The notes under the pieces are model-generated. The model was given only the letters and a program-made list of their open reading frames with translations. It did not search any database and was not told the DNA's origin. The position numbers and the translations under genes were made by a program. Shown one piece after another: positions 23,298 to 35,729 of a stretch of DNA of 64,000 nucleotides. This DNA comes from Takakia lepidozioides. Lineage: Eukaryota; Streptophyta; Takakiopsida; Takakiales; Takakiaceae. Position 1 is the first letter of the stretch, and every line of letters starts with the position of its first letter. The stretch spans positions 22,382,001-22,446,000 of the forward strand of contig CM060733.1 in the NCBI GenBank assembly GCA_030704615.1, read 5' to 3'.

Positions 23298-24126
23298 CTA
23301 GAAAGCTATAACACAAACATAGTCACCAGGGTTGAATCTCCGAACCCCAGGACGATAGCCCCCACCACGTATGGTAGCATACCTCAACGTATCACGATGT
23401 TGTGCAATGGCAAGGTTCTCGAAAGCCATGGGCATGACTTTCTTGAACAACTCTGCACGCTGCTCACATACACGTGCCCACACGTCCGGATCGTCAAGGT
23501 TAAGAACTGTAGCAGCTTCTCTGCGAATGGATGTAGGCAAATCCGGCTCTCGGCCAAAGAGAAGAAAGTATGGTGAGAAGGAGGCAAGTGATGCTTGCTT
23601 GCTGAACCTGTAGCCCATGGCTAACCAGGTAACTGAAGGCCCAATCTCCTAGGTGTCCCTTCTGCAAGCCATACTTGCGCAAACCCTTCTTTACTGTCTG
23701 AACAACTCTCTCTGCCAAGCCATCGGCCTCAGGATGATCCCGAGAAGTGGTGCGGTGGTCTATCAAGGCCTTGTCACACAAAGCCTGAAACTCCCCCAAG
23801 AACTCTATCCCTTGGTCCGTGAGTACCTCAGCTGGAGCACCAAATCGGCTAAGCACACAATCCAAGAATGCATACGCAGCTCCCTCACTAGCCTTATCAG
23901 GCAATGGAACCAATTCAATCCACTTGGAGAAGTGCTCTACCATCACCAACACGTACTTGTTGTGGCGCATGGTCAGTGGCAACGGCCCTGCGAAGTCAAG
24001 ACTCCACCTGTAGCCCAATCCCATAATCGGAAGAGGGTGCAATTGTGGAGTAGGGGCGTTGAATGAAGCATGCACCCTGTCACACACCATGCACCTAGCC
24101 ACAAATTGTTGCACCTCTGTGTGCAT
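23298..24126 (-). pseudogene. Integrase of methyltransferase retrotransposon copy A
   Basis: A DDE integrase in two overlapping frames. The HHCC zinc part straddles 24142-24240 and 24000-24126 (HAHEELGHFGVRRTH, then CMVCDRV), split by a stop (TAA) where copy B has Gln. The catalytic core has SLDFAGPLP (first Asp), LTDQGIEFLGEFQ (second Asp) and HPEADGLAERVVQTVKKGL (Glu). A frameshift near 23610 leads to the C-terminal part (SPYFLLFGREPDLPTSIRRE, NPGDYV), which ends without a chromodomain. It would insert the element cDNA. No 3' LTR is recognised below 23298. Confidence 0.88.
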
Positions 24127-24141
24127 ACCACGCCACCAATA

Positions 24142-25045
24142 TTACCCCTGCAGTAGACTATGAGTGCGTCGCACCCCAAAATGCCCCAACTCCTCATGGG
24201 CATGCCGCACTAACCGTGCCCGCTGTGTTGGGTGAGGCACAATCCTCACTCGACCATCCTCCCACACTCGGAGCAGGTGTGTCCCCTCCCACTTGAACCT
24301 CTTGGCTCGTTGTAGGATCCGATCCCTCTCCTTGGCAGTCACAGTGGCTGCAGTGTCTCCAGTGCGAAGGTAGTCCAACACAACTGAATCCTCATGTATA
24401 TTTTTGGCGCCACCTTGCTCATTGCTAGCCTCAGGGTCCTCAGACACTTGATCTACAGTCATCCCTGTTGCAGGTCCAACCTGGCCTTCCGCTGCCAAGA
24501 TACACAGAAATGCAGATGCATGCCATCCGGGCACCATCTCCTCGTCCGTCTCACCATGCCACCGAGCTCCAGTGTCATCCTGCTGGCTTGTGTATGGATT
24601 GCGACTCAACCCATCTGCATTGCGATTGACCAAACCCGGTCGATGCACCACCTGAAAGTCATACTCTTGAAGGATGAGTGCCCACCGTGCAAGCTTCCCC
24701 GTAAGCTTGTCTGACTCCATCAACCACTTGAGTGGTTGGTGATCCGTGACGAGGGTGAAGAGATTGATGTATAGATAGCACCTGAAGTGTGCCACGGCCC
24801 ACACTGCAGCTAATACTTAGACTCTGCAACGTTGTTCAAGCGGCTAGCATAAGCCACTACGAACTCTCTTCCCTCATCATCCACCTGTGTGAGCACCGCT
24901 CCAAGCCCCAGCATGCTCCAATCTGTATGCAACTGAAAAGGACGCCCCTGATAGGTCGTCTCAAGATGGGCGCCGAGGTCAACCTCGCCTTGAGCTCTTG
25001 AAAAGCTTGTTCTTGCTCATCTTCCCACTGCCACTCCTGGTCCAC
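24142..25045 (-). pseudogene. RNase H of retrotransposon copy A
   Basis: The Ty3/gypsy RNase H has been broken into 24857-25045 and 24142-24804. The first holds the start, with [20 protein letters not shown] and the HTDWSMLG-like stretch altered to a Cys-rich frame. The second carries VTDHQPLKWLMESDKLTGKL, with the later catalytic Asp, and the tether motif VVHRPGLVNRNADGLSRNP. It joins directly to the integrase zinc finger. Compared with copy B, the Glu-containing YEGECLAAVWA segment is damaged around 24810-24830. Confidence 0.85.
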
Positions 25046-25059
25046 CTTGGTCAGATTGG

Positions 25060-25905
25060 TTAGAGCCTTTACAATGGCACTAAATCCCTTAACAAACCGT
25101 CTATAATAGTTTGCTAACCCATGAAAGCTCGAACTCGGCTCACATCCGTGGGGCGTGGAACCTATGCAATGGACTCTACCTTAGTCTGCTGTACCCCCCA
25201 TCCTCCAGGATATATCATGTGACCCAGATACTCAATCTGTGTTGTGGAAAAACTTGCACTTTCTCGGATGTAACTTCATCCGTGCGCCCTCAAGCGCTCA
25301 AATACCCCCTGAATGTGTCTCTCATGCTCTTCCACCGTAGCACTAAAAGATGATGATGTCATCTATGTAGCACCGAGCAACTCCACCCCTGCTAGAATCC
25401 TGTCCATGACTCTCTGAAACTCTGCCGGAGCGTTCTTAAGCCCAAATGGTAAGAACGCCCACTGGTATAGGCAATCCTTCCCGTGCTCATGATCCCCCAG
25501 AATGCCGTCTTTGCTTATCCGCCTCCTTGATCGGCAACTGGTGATATCCGGATCGTAAATCCAACGTGCTAAAGACCTTGGCATGCCCAATGGCATCAAA
25601 GATCTCCTCTGGTGTTGGCATGGCATACCTATCGGACTTGGTCTGACGATTTACAGGCCGGTAATCACCGAACAACGTCTCTCCGTCCAATTGCCAAAGA
25701 CATCTTTCTTGGCTGGCCTCACTGTGGCTGAAGCATACTCTCCCCAAGATAGCTCCACCAAACCAGCCTCCCAAAGGTCCTGAGTTCTCATCTGAATCAA
25801 GGACCTCTCCATGTCACTGTATATATAGGGTCTCCGAAAGATTGGCGTGTCAGTAGCCAATTCAATGCGAATCTCTTGACCCTTCAGTGCTCCTAAGTCC
25901 TTCAA
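25060..25905 (-). pseudogene. Reverse transcriptase of retrotransposon copy A, fragmented
   Basis: At least four frames are needed to read it: LKGQEIRIELATDTPIFRRP (25651-25905), SDRYAMPTPEEIFDAIGHAK with STLDLRSGYHQLPI, the first catalytic Asp (25487-25774), FGLKNAPAEFQRVMDRILAG (25363-25626), then a damaged stretch 25050-25360 where copy B has YIDDIIVFS. It is therefore inactive. The order and residues match copy B closely. Confidence 0.88.
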
Positions 25906-26379
25906 CTGAAGGCAAAGCAGTTCCTGTAAGCCCTCAAGAACCGCCGTATACGTCGTCTCTCTCCTCCGGTGACTATAGGTCCAACATCAGGCTCCCAGTT
26001 GTCCTCCGTGACTGCAACCTTGAGTCCAGCAGGCTTAGAGGTAGAAAGACGCGTCCGTGGTTGCTATGCTGCAACCTCTTGAGCAGTGACCACTACCTCC
26101 TCTGTCAGTGACAATGTCTCATCCTGCCCATCATCCATCCTTGGGACCTCCTCAATCCGAGAAAAATCCCCAACCTGATCCAATCCACCGCCGCCTTGGC
26201 TGCCAACTCTTCTGAACCTCGAAACCTCCCACGTGTGCCATAGATGCGGCCTGCACCTCGTGGTCCTCACCTGCTCGCCCCCACTCGCTTGCCTGTACGT
26301 TCGGTAGGCAGGGAGACCATGAAGGGAAGTGTACTCCGTACTCTACGCTGCTCAGCCATAGCCAAGCTGATAATCCAGG

Positions 26380-27456
26380 TCAAGCAATTGAGATCCATTG
26401 CTTGCCCCAACACCTAACGACGTGATGCGTCAAAAAGAGATGGCACCGCCGTGGTACCTGTGGTAAACCATCGCCGTCGAGCTCGTCAGCATTGGGCTCC
26501 ACTAATTGTTGCAACTGGCTATCCCACGAGAGGCCAGGTCCACCATCCCGAAAAGCGTGGGATCCTGGGAAGCTGAGCAGTGTAGGTAATGCTGCTCGTG
26601 GTTGACCCACCCTGTTGACCACTGCCAAAGGCGATCGGTCATCGTGTTTCACACGTTGAGACTGCCTCCCTGTGTCCAAAATGTATCCACTGTGAGGTGT
26701 GCTGGCGCTGCACCTCATCAAATGCATGCTTGAGCAGTGGGGTGGCATCAAGTTAGTCCACATAGCCGTGGACGATGAGCCCATGACCCCACTGTAGCTG
26801 CATCCAGCAACACTGCTGACCCAAGCCACGACCGACTTGATGCACACTGGCCATCACCCTGGCCCGAGAAGAATCACCCATCAGTGGCACATTCTCCAGA
26901 TGTATGCTGGAGATACAGCTTGATGAAGCTGCAAGTGGCGCAAAATCCGCACCATCTCCCAAAATAGACTCGTCCTCGAGTCTCGCAATCCATGCATGCC
27001 CGGCTGATGAATGCCCTTGGCAGGGCCAACCTGCCATTACCAGATCAATGGAGCCAACCCGCTCCAAATCCGGCGCCCCCCAGCAACGAAATGTCTGCTG
27101 GCAAGGCTTGTTGGTATCCACGAAACTGCAGACACTGGCAACAAATCAGGGTACTATTGTACCAACTGAGCAACATGGCACAGTGAGACGCGTCGTGCAG
27201 TCTCATCCCTCTCCACATACAGGTAACGTCGAACTCGTACACCTGCCTGCAGTACTGCAGCCAATCCAGTGCTGATCCCGCCAAACAAGTCCAGAAGACA
27301 TATGTCTTCATCCGGGCACCGCCACACAAGAGGTGTGGTGTCCAATGGCGACAACTGAGGTGGTCCTGGTGCAATCACCGCACCCTCCTCTTCTCCTGAC
27401 GGTACGAAGGCCTCTACCCAGGCTTGTTGTACCCGTCCATCAGCAGCCTGCTGCAA
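26380..27456 (-). pseudogene. C5-cytosine DNA methyltransferase in retrotransposon copy A
   Basis: This would methylate C5 of cytosine in DNA using SAM. Frames in order: 27154-27456 with motif I LLDLFGGISTGLAAVLQAG; 26753-27121 with motif IV VMAGWPCQGHSSAGH, including the catalytic Pro-Cys-Gln, and motif VI ENVPLMGD; 26380-26847 with DSQLQQLVEPNADE and a shifted version of the GQ-MDLN motif. At least two frameshifts and missing residues between motifs IV and VI make it inactive. It lies between protease and reverse transcriptase on the same strand, in the same order as copy B, so it is an internal part of the element and not a neighbouring host gene. Confidence 0.9.
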
Positions 27457-28126
27457 ATCCTTGCTCGTACCCCATAAGGGAGTGTGAGCAAACCATGGCA
27501 GACAACTCGCGCCGTACCATGCATGTCATCCTGCTCTGCTGGAGGTGGCACATCCTCTGCATGGGCATTGCCTTCCAGCGACTCTCCAGGCCAACTAATT
27601 GCAGCTGTAAAGGCGGCTAGCGTTGGCATCTTGCCCCGCTGGGCAGCCGCAATATCCCCAATGAATGTCACAGGGAGCTGTGCACGACGACCATCCCCTG
27701 ACTGCCATCCAGGCCTGTAGGATGCTGACTCCTCCCAAAAGTCCAGGGTGAAGCCCATGGGATATAACACTGCCCCACCAACAATGACATCGTAAGAGAC
27801 CGCGTCTGTCACAATGGCCTTGGCTCGCATCACTGAGCCATCTACAGGATGATCTGGTTGTAGTCCAATGCCAAACTCACGCCGTGTCATGCCACGAGCC
27901 TGCTCTGATCCTCCCAGAGATGTCTGTATCTGGAAAGGACAAGCTCCATATCCGCCTCCATGAGGCCTAAACCTGCAATAGCAACTCTGCCCAACATCAG
28001 TGGCTGAGCTCCTGAGTCCAACAAGACCCGCAGTGGCCGGTACTTTTGCCTGCCGGTCCACTCAAAGTGAAAATGCCTCTCTGGTTGTCTACCAAGACAA
28101 CTCCAGGTGTCACCATGGCGCGTCAA
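27457..28126 (-). pseudogene. Aspartic protease and linker of retrotransposon copy A
   Basis: The retropepsin active site is in 27887-28126: RPLRVLLDSGAQPLMLGRVA, with Asp-Ser-Gly. The frame then shifts to 27414-28061, which carries the C-terminal half, AIVTDAVSYDVIVGGAVLYP, followed by a linker that leads straight into the methyltransferase. It cleaves the Gag-Pol polyprotein in family members. The frame change inside the domain indicates decay. Confidence 0.75.
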
Positions 28127-28653
28127 AGGCTGGCCTAGCTGGCAGCTCCATCAACCTGGCAGCTGCAGCTTGCCATGGCGCAGCTGTGGCAGTCTTGACC
28201 CTCAAATCCGAGGATCCTCTGCCACTACACCTTCCAGAACTCCGCAGAAGATGAAGTGACTCCCCACTCTCGCAGAGTGTTGCTGCTAGTTTGAACATGC
28301 AGCTGGTATTACCCCCTGCGTCGCAATCATGGTTGCCGAGAACAGTGGGGGCTTGACACACAGAGGTGGCTGCCCTCAATAACAAACCGACTGCACTAGC
28401 CTGGTATAAGTGTCAGTGCTGCACGTGTAGCTCTCCCCATGGCATAGTAACCTCCGCCTCGGAAACAGTCGGGCGAGAACTAGGTGCCATGGATGGCGTT
28501 GACAATGTCTTCGCCAATGTGAATGACTGAGGAAGCTTCGCATGACGGCTTGCCTCCCCACGCTGTGGATCCAATTCCACCTTGCACCTCGTGGCTCGGA
28601 ACTCGTGTTGCTCCTCGAGTCACGGCTGCAGCAGACTCCACCTGCACTAGTGG

Positions 28654-29523
28654 TTAGTGCTGCTCCGCACATGAATCCCATGCCTCCATATATCCTCCCT
28701 CAAGAGCAGGAGGTGACCATCCCGCATGGGAGCCGGTAACCACCTGAGCTGGAGCTTCATGGCAGCAAGCCTCTGCTCTAGCTTGCTGAAGCCGGTTGGC
28801 CATGTCTTGGTCAAAACACAATGACCTCCGCTGTGCCTGGCCATGTTGAGCTTGCCCTGGCATGCACCTCAGCCCAACCACCTCGTTCCTCTCTAGGCTG
28901 GTCCACCGTGCCCCCGGCCACCATTGTTCCCTTGGAACTGGCCTGGGAGTAATCAGGGTGAAAGTCATAACACTGGGCATCTCCATGCCCATACTTGCCA
29001 CAATGCCAACACTGAATACTTGAGTTGGGAAACCTTGCCCCCGGACCACGTGTTGGGCAGTCCCTTGTACCGTGTTGGCTGGAACTGCACCTGTTGTAGG
29101 CGTCCTTGCCAATCCCATGGTAACTAACTCGCTTCCTCCACCATGTGAGCTCAATCCGCTCAGCCAGCAGAAAACATCCGCTAATGTGGGTTGGGCCCGA
29201 TGTAACAGGTTGCGTTCCGCACCCTTCTCTTGAGCTCCTTGTCCAAAAAGTCCATACCAGAACTGGACTGCCTGAGCTCAGAACCCCTTGGGTCACACTT
29301 ATCACGCGCCTCATACGAGTGTAGGCCTCTCGCAAGCTCTCACATGGATTGCGCTGGAAGTCTTGCAAACTTCGCAGCTTCTCTGTCCGTAACCTTGGTA
29401 GTCCTCCGCAACTCCTGGAGAACTCCACCAACGGGTGAATCTAGGCACATGTGTTGTAATTGTGGCAGGGAGGAAGTAGTAGCACCTTTGAACTGGTACC
29501 ACCTGCAGAAGTGCCGGCAACAT
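28654..29523 (-). pseudogene. Gag of retrotransposon copy A
   Basis: The capsid end has LRSLQDFQRNPCESLREAY and TRMRRVIS, as in gypsy Gag. One zinc knuckle, CWHCGKYGHGDAQC, follows at about 29010-28970. Frames 29311-29523, 28811-29431 and 28654-29154 must be combined. Upstream of 29523 nothing is recognised; no LTR or primer site for this element is visible, so the 5' end is lost or diverged. Confidence 0.75.
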
Positions 29524-31370
29524 ACTTATTCCACTACTAGTGCTTGTAGTTGGAGATGTTGTGTAGTGCTGGTGGTGACCGCTGCCCTTGTGCCTCTAGT
29601 GATGAGACATAGATAGGTGACCAATAATCTCGCCACTCCTTCATCTCCACTGCATGTCCCCGCCTAAATCATGGTAATCATCCAGGGCGGACCCCTCAGG
29701 TGCTGGAATAGTCCATTCCACGCCCTAAGGGCGTAAAGTTGTGGATATGGCATTTGCTGCAAATCACCACCAACTGTCAACTCTTGTATAAGTCATCAAG
29801 CTCGATGGTGCCCACCGCTCCAGAGTACCTACGTGGCCCCTTGGTAGCTCAACATCTCCTCCATGTGTCCCACCAAATGGCACGGAAATGACTGGCAACC
29901 TCGGCTAGACATCCTCCTGAACTCCGAGTCTGAACCTTCCTCAGAGACACTGAAGGTGAAAGTGCCTAAAACCGCACTCTTGTCTTGTGACCCACTAGTA
30001 TCGCTGGTGCTTGTACCGGCACTCCCCCCTCAGCAGTGTGGCACCTCGGGATGAAAACTCACAACCCAACCGATGTTGTCAATCTGTCTCTAATCCCCAC
30101 TTTCACAAGGTAACCGGGTAAAGAAACCTGTTGCGGGGCTATGGTTTCAAGCAGGAATAATAGGTTTCTAACGTACTGGACCTGTACATGCACCTGCATC
30201 CACCGCCAAGCACTCCTATGGTAGGCTGCGTCATCACCAGCCTCACCAGACAGCATACTCAGGATTGGTCGGTGATCAAATACGGACCAACCACCTATGA
30301 AACAAGCGCCCACACAAGCTAACATGGCACACCACTCAAGCATGCAGGGGTGGAGGGGATCCAAACACAAGAAAATCAAGCAGCAACTCCCCCACACCAA
30401 AAAACACTCCACAGTGTCGCTCCTGCAAGGACCCCAGCCCAAACCAGGACTGACTTTGCCTCCACCTACGGAAAGGTTTTGGCCTACAGAGAGGGTGAAA
30501 GACTATAGAGAAGAGAAACTAAAGCAATCCTAACCCCAGAATGCTGCTCATCCCACACACTCTCATCCTGTCTCATATCCACTCGCTTGTATGGCCGTGC
30601 AAGTATCCGTCAAAGATCCCTCAATCAATCCTTCAAGAGCTCTTCAACATTGCAACGACGCAATGGCGTGAGCGTTGCACGTGACGCGCGCGAGGGCGTA
30701 CGCTCACGCAGCGAGTGACGTGGCGTGGAGCGTACGCCCACGCCAGATGACGTGGCGTGAGCGTCATGTCAGCATGTGATGGGCGGTAAATGATTGACGT
30801 GGCACTGTCCGTTCAACTGCCACGTCAGCATTAACATGACGCCGCCTATAACCGTGGTGGTCCTATGACCGTGGAATGAATGCAGGGAAATCTTGTCCTA
30901 AAATAGAAATCAGACGAGCGTTGAGGCCTACAATTGCAGCACCAACATTGTGCAATTAACAAAGTTTGTTTCACTTTTACAATTACGAAGACGACACAAT
31001 AGCCTCACAAAGTGTGCGCATAAAGGCTGCCACGAGAAGACTTCCTCCCTACTCAAATAACAATGAGAGTTATGCTCAATCTTCAAAAAGATTGATTGTA
31101 GTGCATAGCGGACAGCAAGACCTGTAGACTTCGAACGGTGCAATGACAATGTGCACACTACCTAAAAGTTGTCACTCAGACCTCACTCCGTATAGTTGGA
31201 GGCAATATCATTGCACAGCCGACGAATTGATGTGAATTAAACATTTCAAATCATGGTCATCCACATACCACATTACATAGTTCATGCGACCCATGTGTTG
31301 TTCCGCGGCAAAAGGAGTATCGACCTCGTTGAAACTCATAGTGGCCTGGTGAATGAAGTTGTCACGTTTG
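29524..31370. other. No gene recognised
   Basis: Presumed 5' flank of copy A. It includes a GC-rich block at 30660-30850 with palindromic GGCGTGAGCG/CGCTCACGC words and three TGACGTGGC motifs (30716, 30748, 30795). No conserved protein is seen. Confidence 0.4.
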
Positions 31371-31375
31371 GGATC

Positions 31376-34300
31376 GCAACCATTCCTCTCAAAATATGAA
31401 ATACAAATGTTTGCAGGGTATGAATTTACCTCTCTTGCCCAACTGGTTGATAGATATCACAAAATCAGGACATGTGCAATTGGGGAAATTGAAACCCGTG
31501 ATGTCGTAGTCCTGTCATGAACAGCAGATGTGGAAAGTGAATGATGTGAATACCCGACCATATCCTGGATCGGGTACTTCCGTGGTGCTTCCGACACGAG
31601 CTTGGAGCATCTTGCGGACTCCACTTTGCCAAAGTGTTCAGCGGTTGGAGGGAACGCCGAACGAGCTATCCATCTCGTTTGGTTGGCCACAGTAGTCAGG
31701 ATTTGCCGGGGGGACCCGGGAGGACGCAGGAGTAGTAGCACATGCATGGAGTAGTGGGGTTGTCTCGCAAGGGAAAAACCTGCATCCTCAAGCATTCAAA
31801 TCTCCTGAAAGCTGTTGGATGTGTTCCCACCTTCACGGGCCAAACGGTTGGAGGAGATGGCTTCATCACTACGGTAAGGACGCCACAGTTCCATGCACAA
31901 TCTGGCACAATCATCTGCGCAGAACCAGAACTTTGGTTCTTGGCTTCTGGTTGACCGTATGACGCATCAAGCCCGTGAAAGTCGGAGCAGAGCGGAGTCG
32001 GGCACCACCTCTGGATATAGATGAAGTGCACTTCTCGAATTAGTTGCCCTGATCGCTGTACATTTCACACGAGACCCGACACTGTGGTTCTATGTGCCAA
32101 ACGGGTCGGGGCGGTCGGGGGGCCGGCGGAACTCAAGCACATCAAGGGGGTTGTTTCTCTCTTGCACCATTTCAGTGGAACGGTTTGCTGCTGGAGCTTG
32201 CCGTCGTGTGGAGGTTCCTCCACAATGGAGGTTCCGGACACGGAGTGTCATGCAGGGGAACACGAGGCTTCGAGAAGTTATCACGGTCATGCCCTGTGGG
32301 AATCTGAATCTGAACGGGGGAGTGTTTCAAATTTCCTCGTACAGGAGCCGAATCTCTCATCCCTTCAAGTGGGAACTCTAGAAACAAGTGGCGTTCCCTG
32401 GGCATACATGCTCACCGCCGTGCTATTTGATGGGATCCCCAGATCTGTTTGCCGCACGCAAACATCAACTCCGAGGTGTCCGGACCCTTGCCACCCACCG
32501 CACCTCGTAAGAAAATCACGGTATCGGGTTGTTGTTGCAAGGCACGTATCAAATCATCTGTTGTTGCCACATACAAATCCCGACCTCGTCCCAGATGCTT
32601 GCAACCATGCATTGTGCACAATTTCTGCCAAATGCAAAGATGGCATGTCTGCCATTTCCTCAATGGCATGTGCTGCAAAGAGGATAACCACACTTCAGAA
32701 TAGTGCACAGGAAACAAACATAAGAAAGCAATGAGTCAAACTATGGAAAGCAAATGTATGAATAAAGCATGAAATAGAAGCCTCGTACCATTGTCATGGC
32801 TGCTCCCCACTGTCTATACCGGAAGTGCCCAAACGCCAGCCAATCTTCCAATGCTCTTCATACTCTCAAGGTGAGCAGGATCCAGAAGGAGAACCCACAG
32901 GCACATTGTCTGGAAACAAGTGTCCGCCTCCTTCATTGTTCTAGCACTATTTTACTCTTTGCACAATTTACGGTGCTTGAGGTTGCATCTCTGGTTGATG
33001 TACGACTTTGTATGTTTTTCCAGAGATTGTGCCAATGGAATAGACATGTACGCTCTCTTCCTGGCATAGGCCTTTTGGGGTAGCCCGATCCGAAGAAATA
33101 CGAATAGCATGAAATTTGCTTGAGCACTATCCGCCATGAAAACATGCGAAATTGGAGATGCAGCCCATGGCAGCCCATGACACGTATCAGGGAATTCCCA
33201 AATGAGCTTCTGGGATTCCGTATCCTCGGATTTCATGTCACAAATGGGGGGGCAATTGTCATAACTCGTTGGTACACTGGATGTAGACATGAAAAGCCAT
33301 TGTCGTCCAATCCTTCACTCGTTTCACAGATCAAACATAAGAAAACAGTTCTGCAAGTCCACAGTCTTTTGCATCCGCTTCACGAGGCTAACCCCCACTG
33401 CCCTCCCCAACAGTCGACATTTTGAAAAGTCCACAGTCTGTTGCATCCGCACATATGAGGCTAAACCCCACTGCCCTCCCCAACAGTCGATTTTGAAAAG
33501 AAAAACTTTGATGGCACCTGATGGCACCTTGACCTGGGAATACATTGTCCTGGATGTAATCGTACTTGCTCAGTCGTTTCAATTCCAAATATTGTCTATG
33601 TAGCCTCTGATCCCAGAGCCCATTCTCAATGCATTGATCTGATGCCGAATGTTAGGTGAACTTAAAGTGGAGAAATGATCCATGACCAGGTCCAATGCTG
33701 CACCGTCAAGTTTAGTCCCCACAGAATCTCCTTCACTCAAAATATGGCTTTCCAAGAAGGACTTGCTTGCGCCAAGAGCAATTGCAGATGTTGTTGCGGA
33801 TGGGTTTCTCCCGAACTCCTGTTTGATCAACCTCGATACTGTCTCAACACTCTCCCTGTAATCCCCCTTCGAGACAGGATGGTTATGGAATCCAAATGCA
33901 CACAAGCTCTCGTCATTGTATTCAAACGGTGGACAACATAGTACATTCTTGCTCGCTCCGCAGAGCGCCAAGCAGGATGGCACAAGTTTGCAGAATTTGC
34001 AGACGAAAGTGTTTTGCCGTGGAGGGGCAGTCCCAGGCTGAAATGGATTCTCCGCCAGACCCTCCCATTCGCTTTGATTATGAACTCCAGACTGAAGAAA
34101 GTGTCTGCAATTCAAATTATCACACCTAGGTGTCCATTGCAAACTGTCCTCCTGAAAACAAGCTTGTCATCATTCTGATATTGGATGTTTTTGTTCTGCA
34201 CCACGGGTGCCCGTCGTGTTTCTTGTCCATTCCATGCATCATGATTGTTACACCTCCAACTCGCGGAGGAGGAGGCAGCTCGAATAGGATATCGCCATCA

Positions 34301-34881
34301 AAAGTCTCCGGCAAGAACTTCACAGGCACCTGCTTCAAAGATTCCCAATCAATTCCCCGCAACTCACTTTTGAATCCAGCCATTCCTCCCATCGCCCGCA
34401 ATTTTGGAATGACACTACAAATCTCTTCTTCATCAGCTTCTGCAACCACAGTAGGAAGGACTGGATTTGAATTTCACTTATGTCATCATCGGAAGAATCC
34501 GAAAGCTCAACGATTGGAGTGGAGGAAGTCTGTTCTTTTTTCACCACCACCTCCCTCTTGTCTTCAACGACCGAAGCAGCAGTCCCGGGCGTCACATATG
34601 ACCCAAGGGACTTTCGCCGAGGCTCTCCAAGTACTCTGTATCGACCAGGACGCACCTCCACTGGCTGATATGAGCCGTCTCATCACGGTTTTGGAAAGAT
34701 ATTTCACCACCACTTCCCTTTCAGATCGTAAACCTCTTTCTCCAAAAAGATGGAGCCATTCTGCAGCTGAAACGGGTAGCCAAGACATGTTCCAGAACAA
34801 TTGCAAATCCATTGTCAAGGACTTCCTGGGAGAACGGCACTGGTTTGTCGTCTGAGAAGAACTCCGCTTCAGAGGAAGCCA
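31376..34881 (-). pseudogene. MULE-like DDE transposase with SWIM finger (copy 1)
   Basis: Read from ATG 34881 downward in many frames. N-terminus: MASSEAEFFSDDKPVPFSQE. A zinc-binding domain resembling WRKY-GCM1/FAR1 types follows: HGMDKKHDGHPWCRTKTSNI (34130-34449), CDNLNCRHF with a NHPVSKGDYRESV segment (33579-34142). The catalytic region keeps CDMKSEDTES and VFMADSAQANF (33090-33290), with the Asp expected of the DDE triad. The C-terminal part has PPTVWPVK (31700-31860), and a SWIM finger, with Cys-Thr-Cys-Pro then Pro-Cys-Lys-His, lies near 31390-31480, followed by an in-frame stop. Frameshifts throughout. Same family as 51561-52439 and 61870-63998. Confidence 0.72.
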
Positions 34882-35729
34882 TCTTCCTTCCTCGAGTATG
34901 TTTGTACCTTGCTATCGCAGATCTAGTGTAAATCGGTTTACTGCTGTCTCCAGAACACTTGAAGAATGAGCAGAGCATATGGCGGAGGAAGCTCAGATAA
35001 CGACTGTGCATATTCTGTTATTCATTCCAGATATGCAGCCGTCCATTTTAATTACTTTTCTTGTGGGCCCAGTGGTCAGAGAATCCATAGGGGCAGTGTC
35101 GGCAACTGTTAAACCGTTAATCAAACCTCATCAATAAACCCAATAACAAAGCCGACTTCCTGGAAGCATGCCACAGGATCTAGAATGGGATTGCAGATTA
35201 AGTAAATGTATCTATATACTACTACCAATGATCATGCGCACCTGGAAAGTTCCAAATGTGCCACGAATGTGGGGTTTGGATAACAAGGATGACCGTGTAT
35301 GATATTCCAAAAATTTGTCATCAAACTCTCGTTCATTTATATTTATTTGTTAAGACTGCGCATCAATTTCTGGGATTCGCTGTTCTTTTTTAATATTGAA
35401 CCAGTTATAATTTAGAACACGCCGTTTTTTTGGGCGGCACACACGTTAGACATCCATAACTGAATACGAACAGCTGTACACCAATTGCTGGCATGTGCAC
35501 TAATAACGAAACGACTATGTGTAACGGTCACGCGGGAGGGAATCCGATGCTTCTAGAGACACGCAAGAACACAGGCAATCCCGCAAGAAATCGGGAGTCA
35601 CTGCGTTTTTCTACTTTTCGCGCTTAGAGGGAGAGTGGTAGTCAAGCTAGAGGGTTCCTTCTAGAATACGAAAGAGAAGAAAGTCTCTTTATTTACTTCC
35701 CTTAGAGAGAGACGCAGAGCAGAGAGAAA
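34882..35729. other. Spacer, no gene recognised
   Basis: Between two divergently oriented coding regions. No motif; a short inverted repeat (CGCCGTTTTTTTGGGCGG) lies near 35422. Confidence 0.4.

Noticed and set aside
23235-24066. Plus-strand ORFs over retrotransposon copy A
   Set aside because: Antisense shadows of the integrase.
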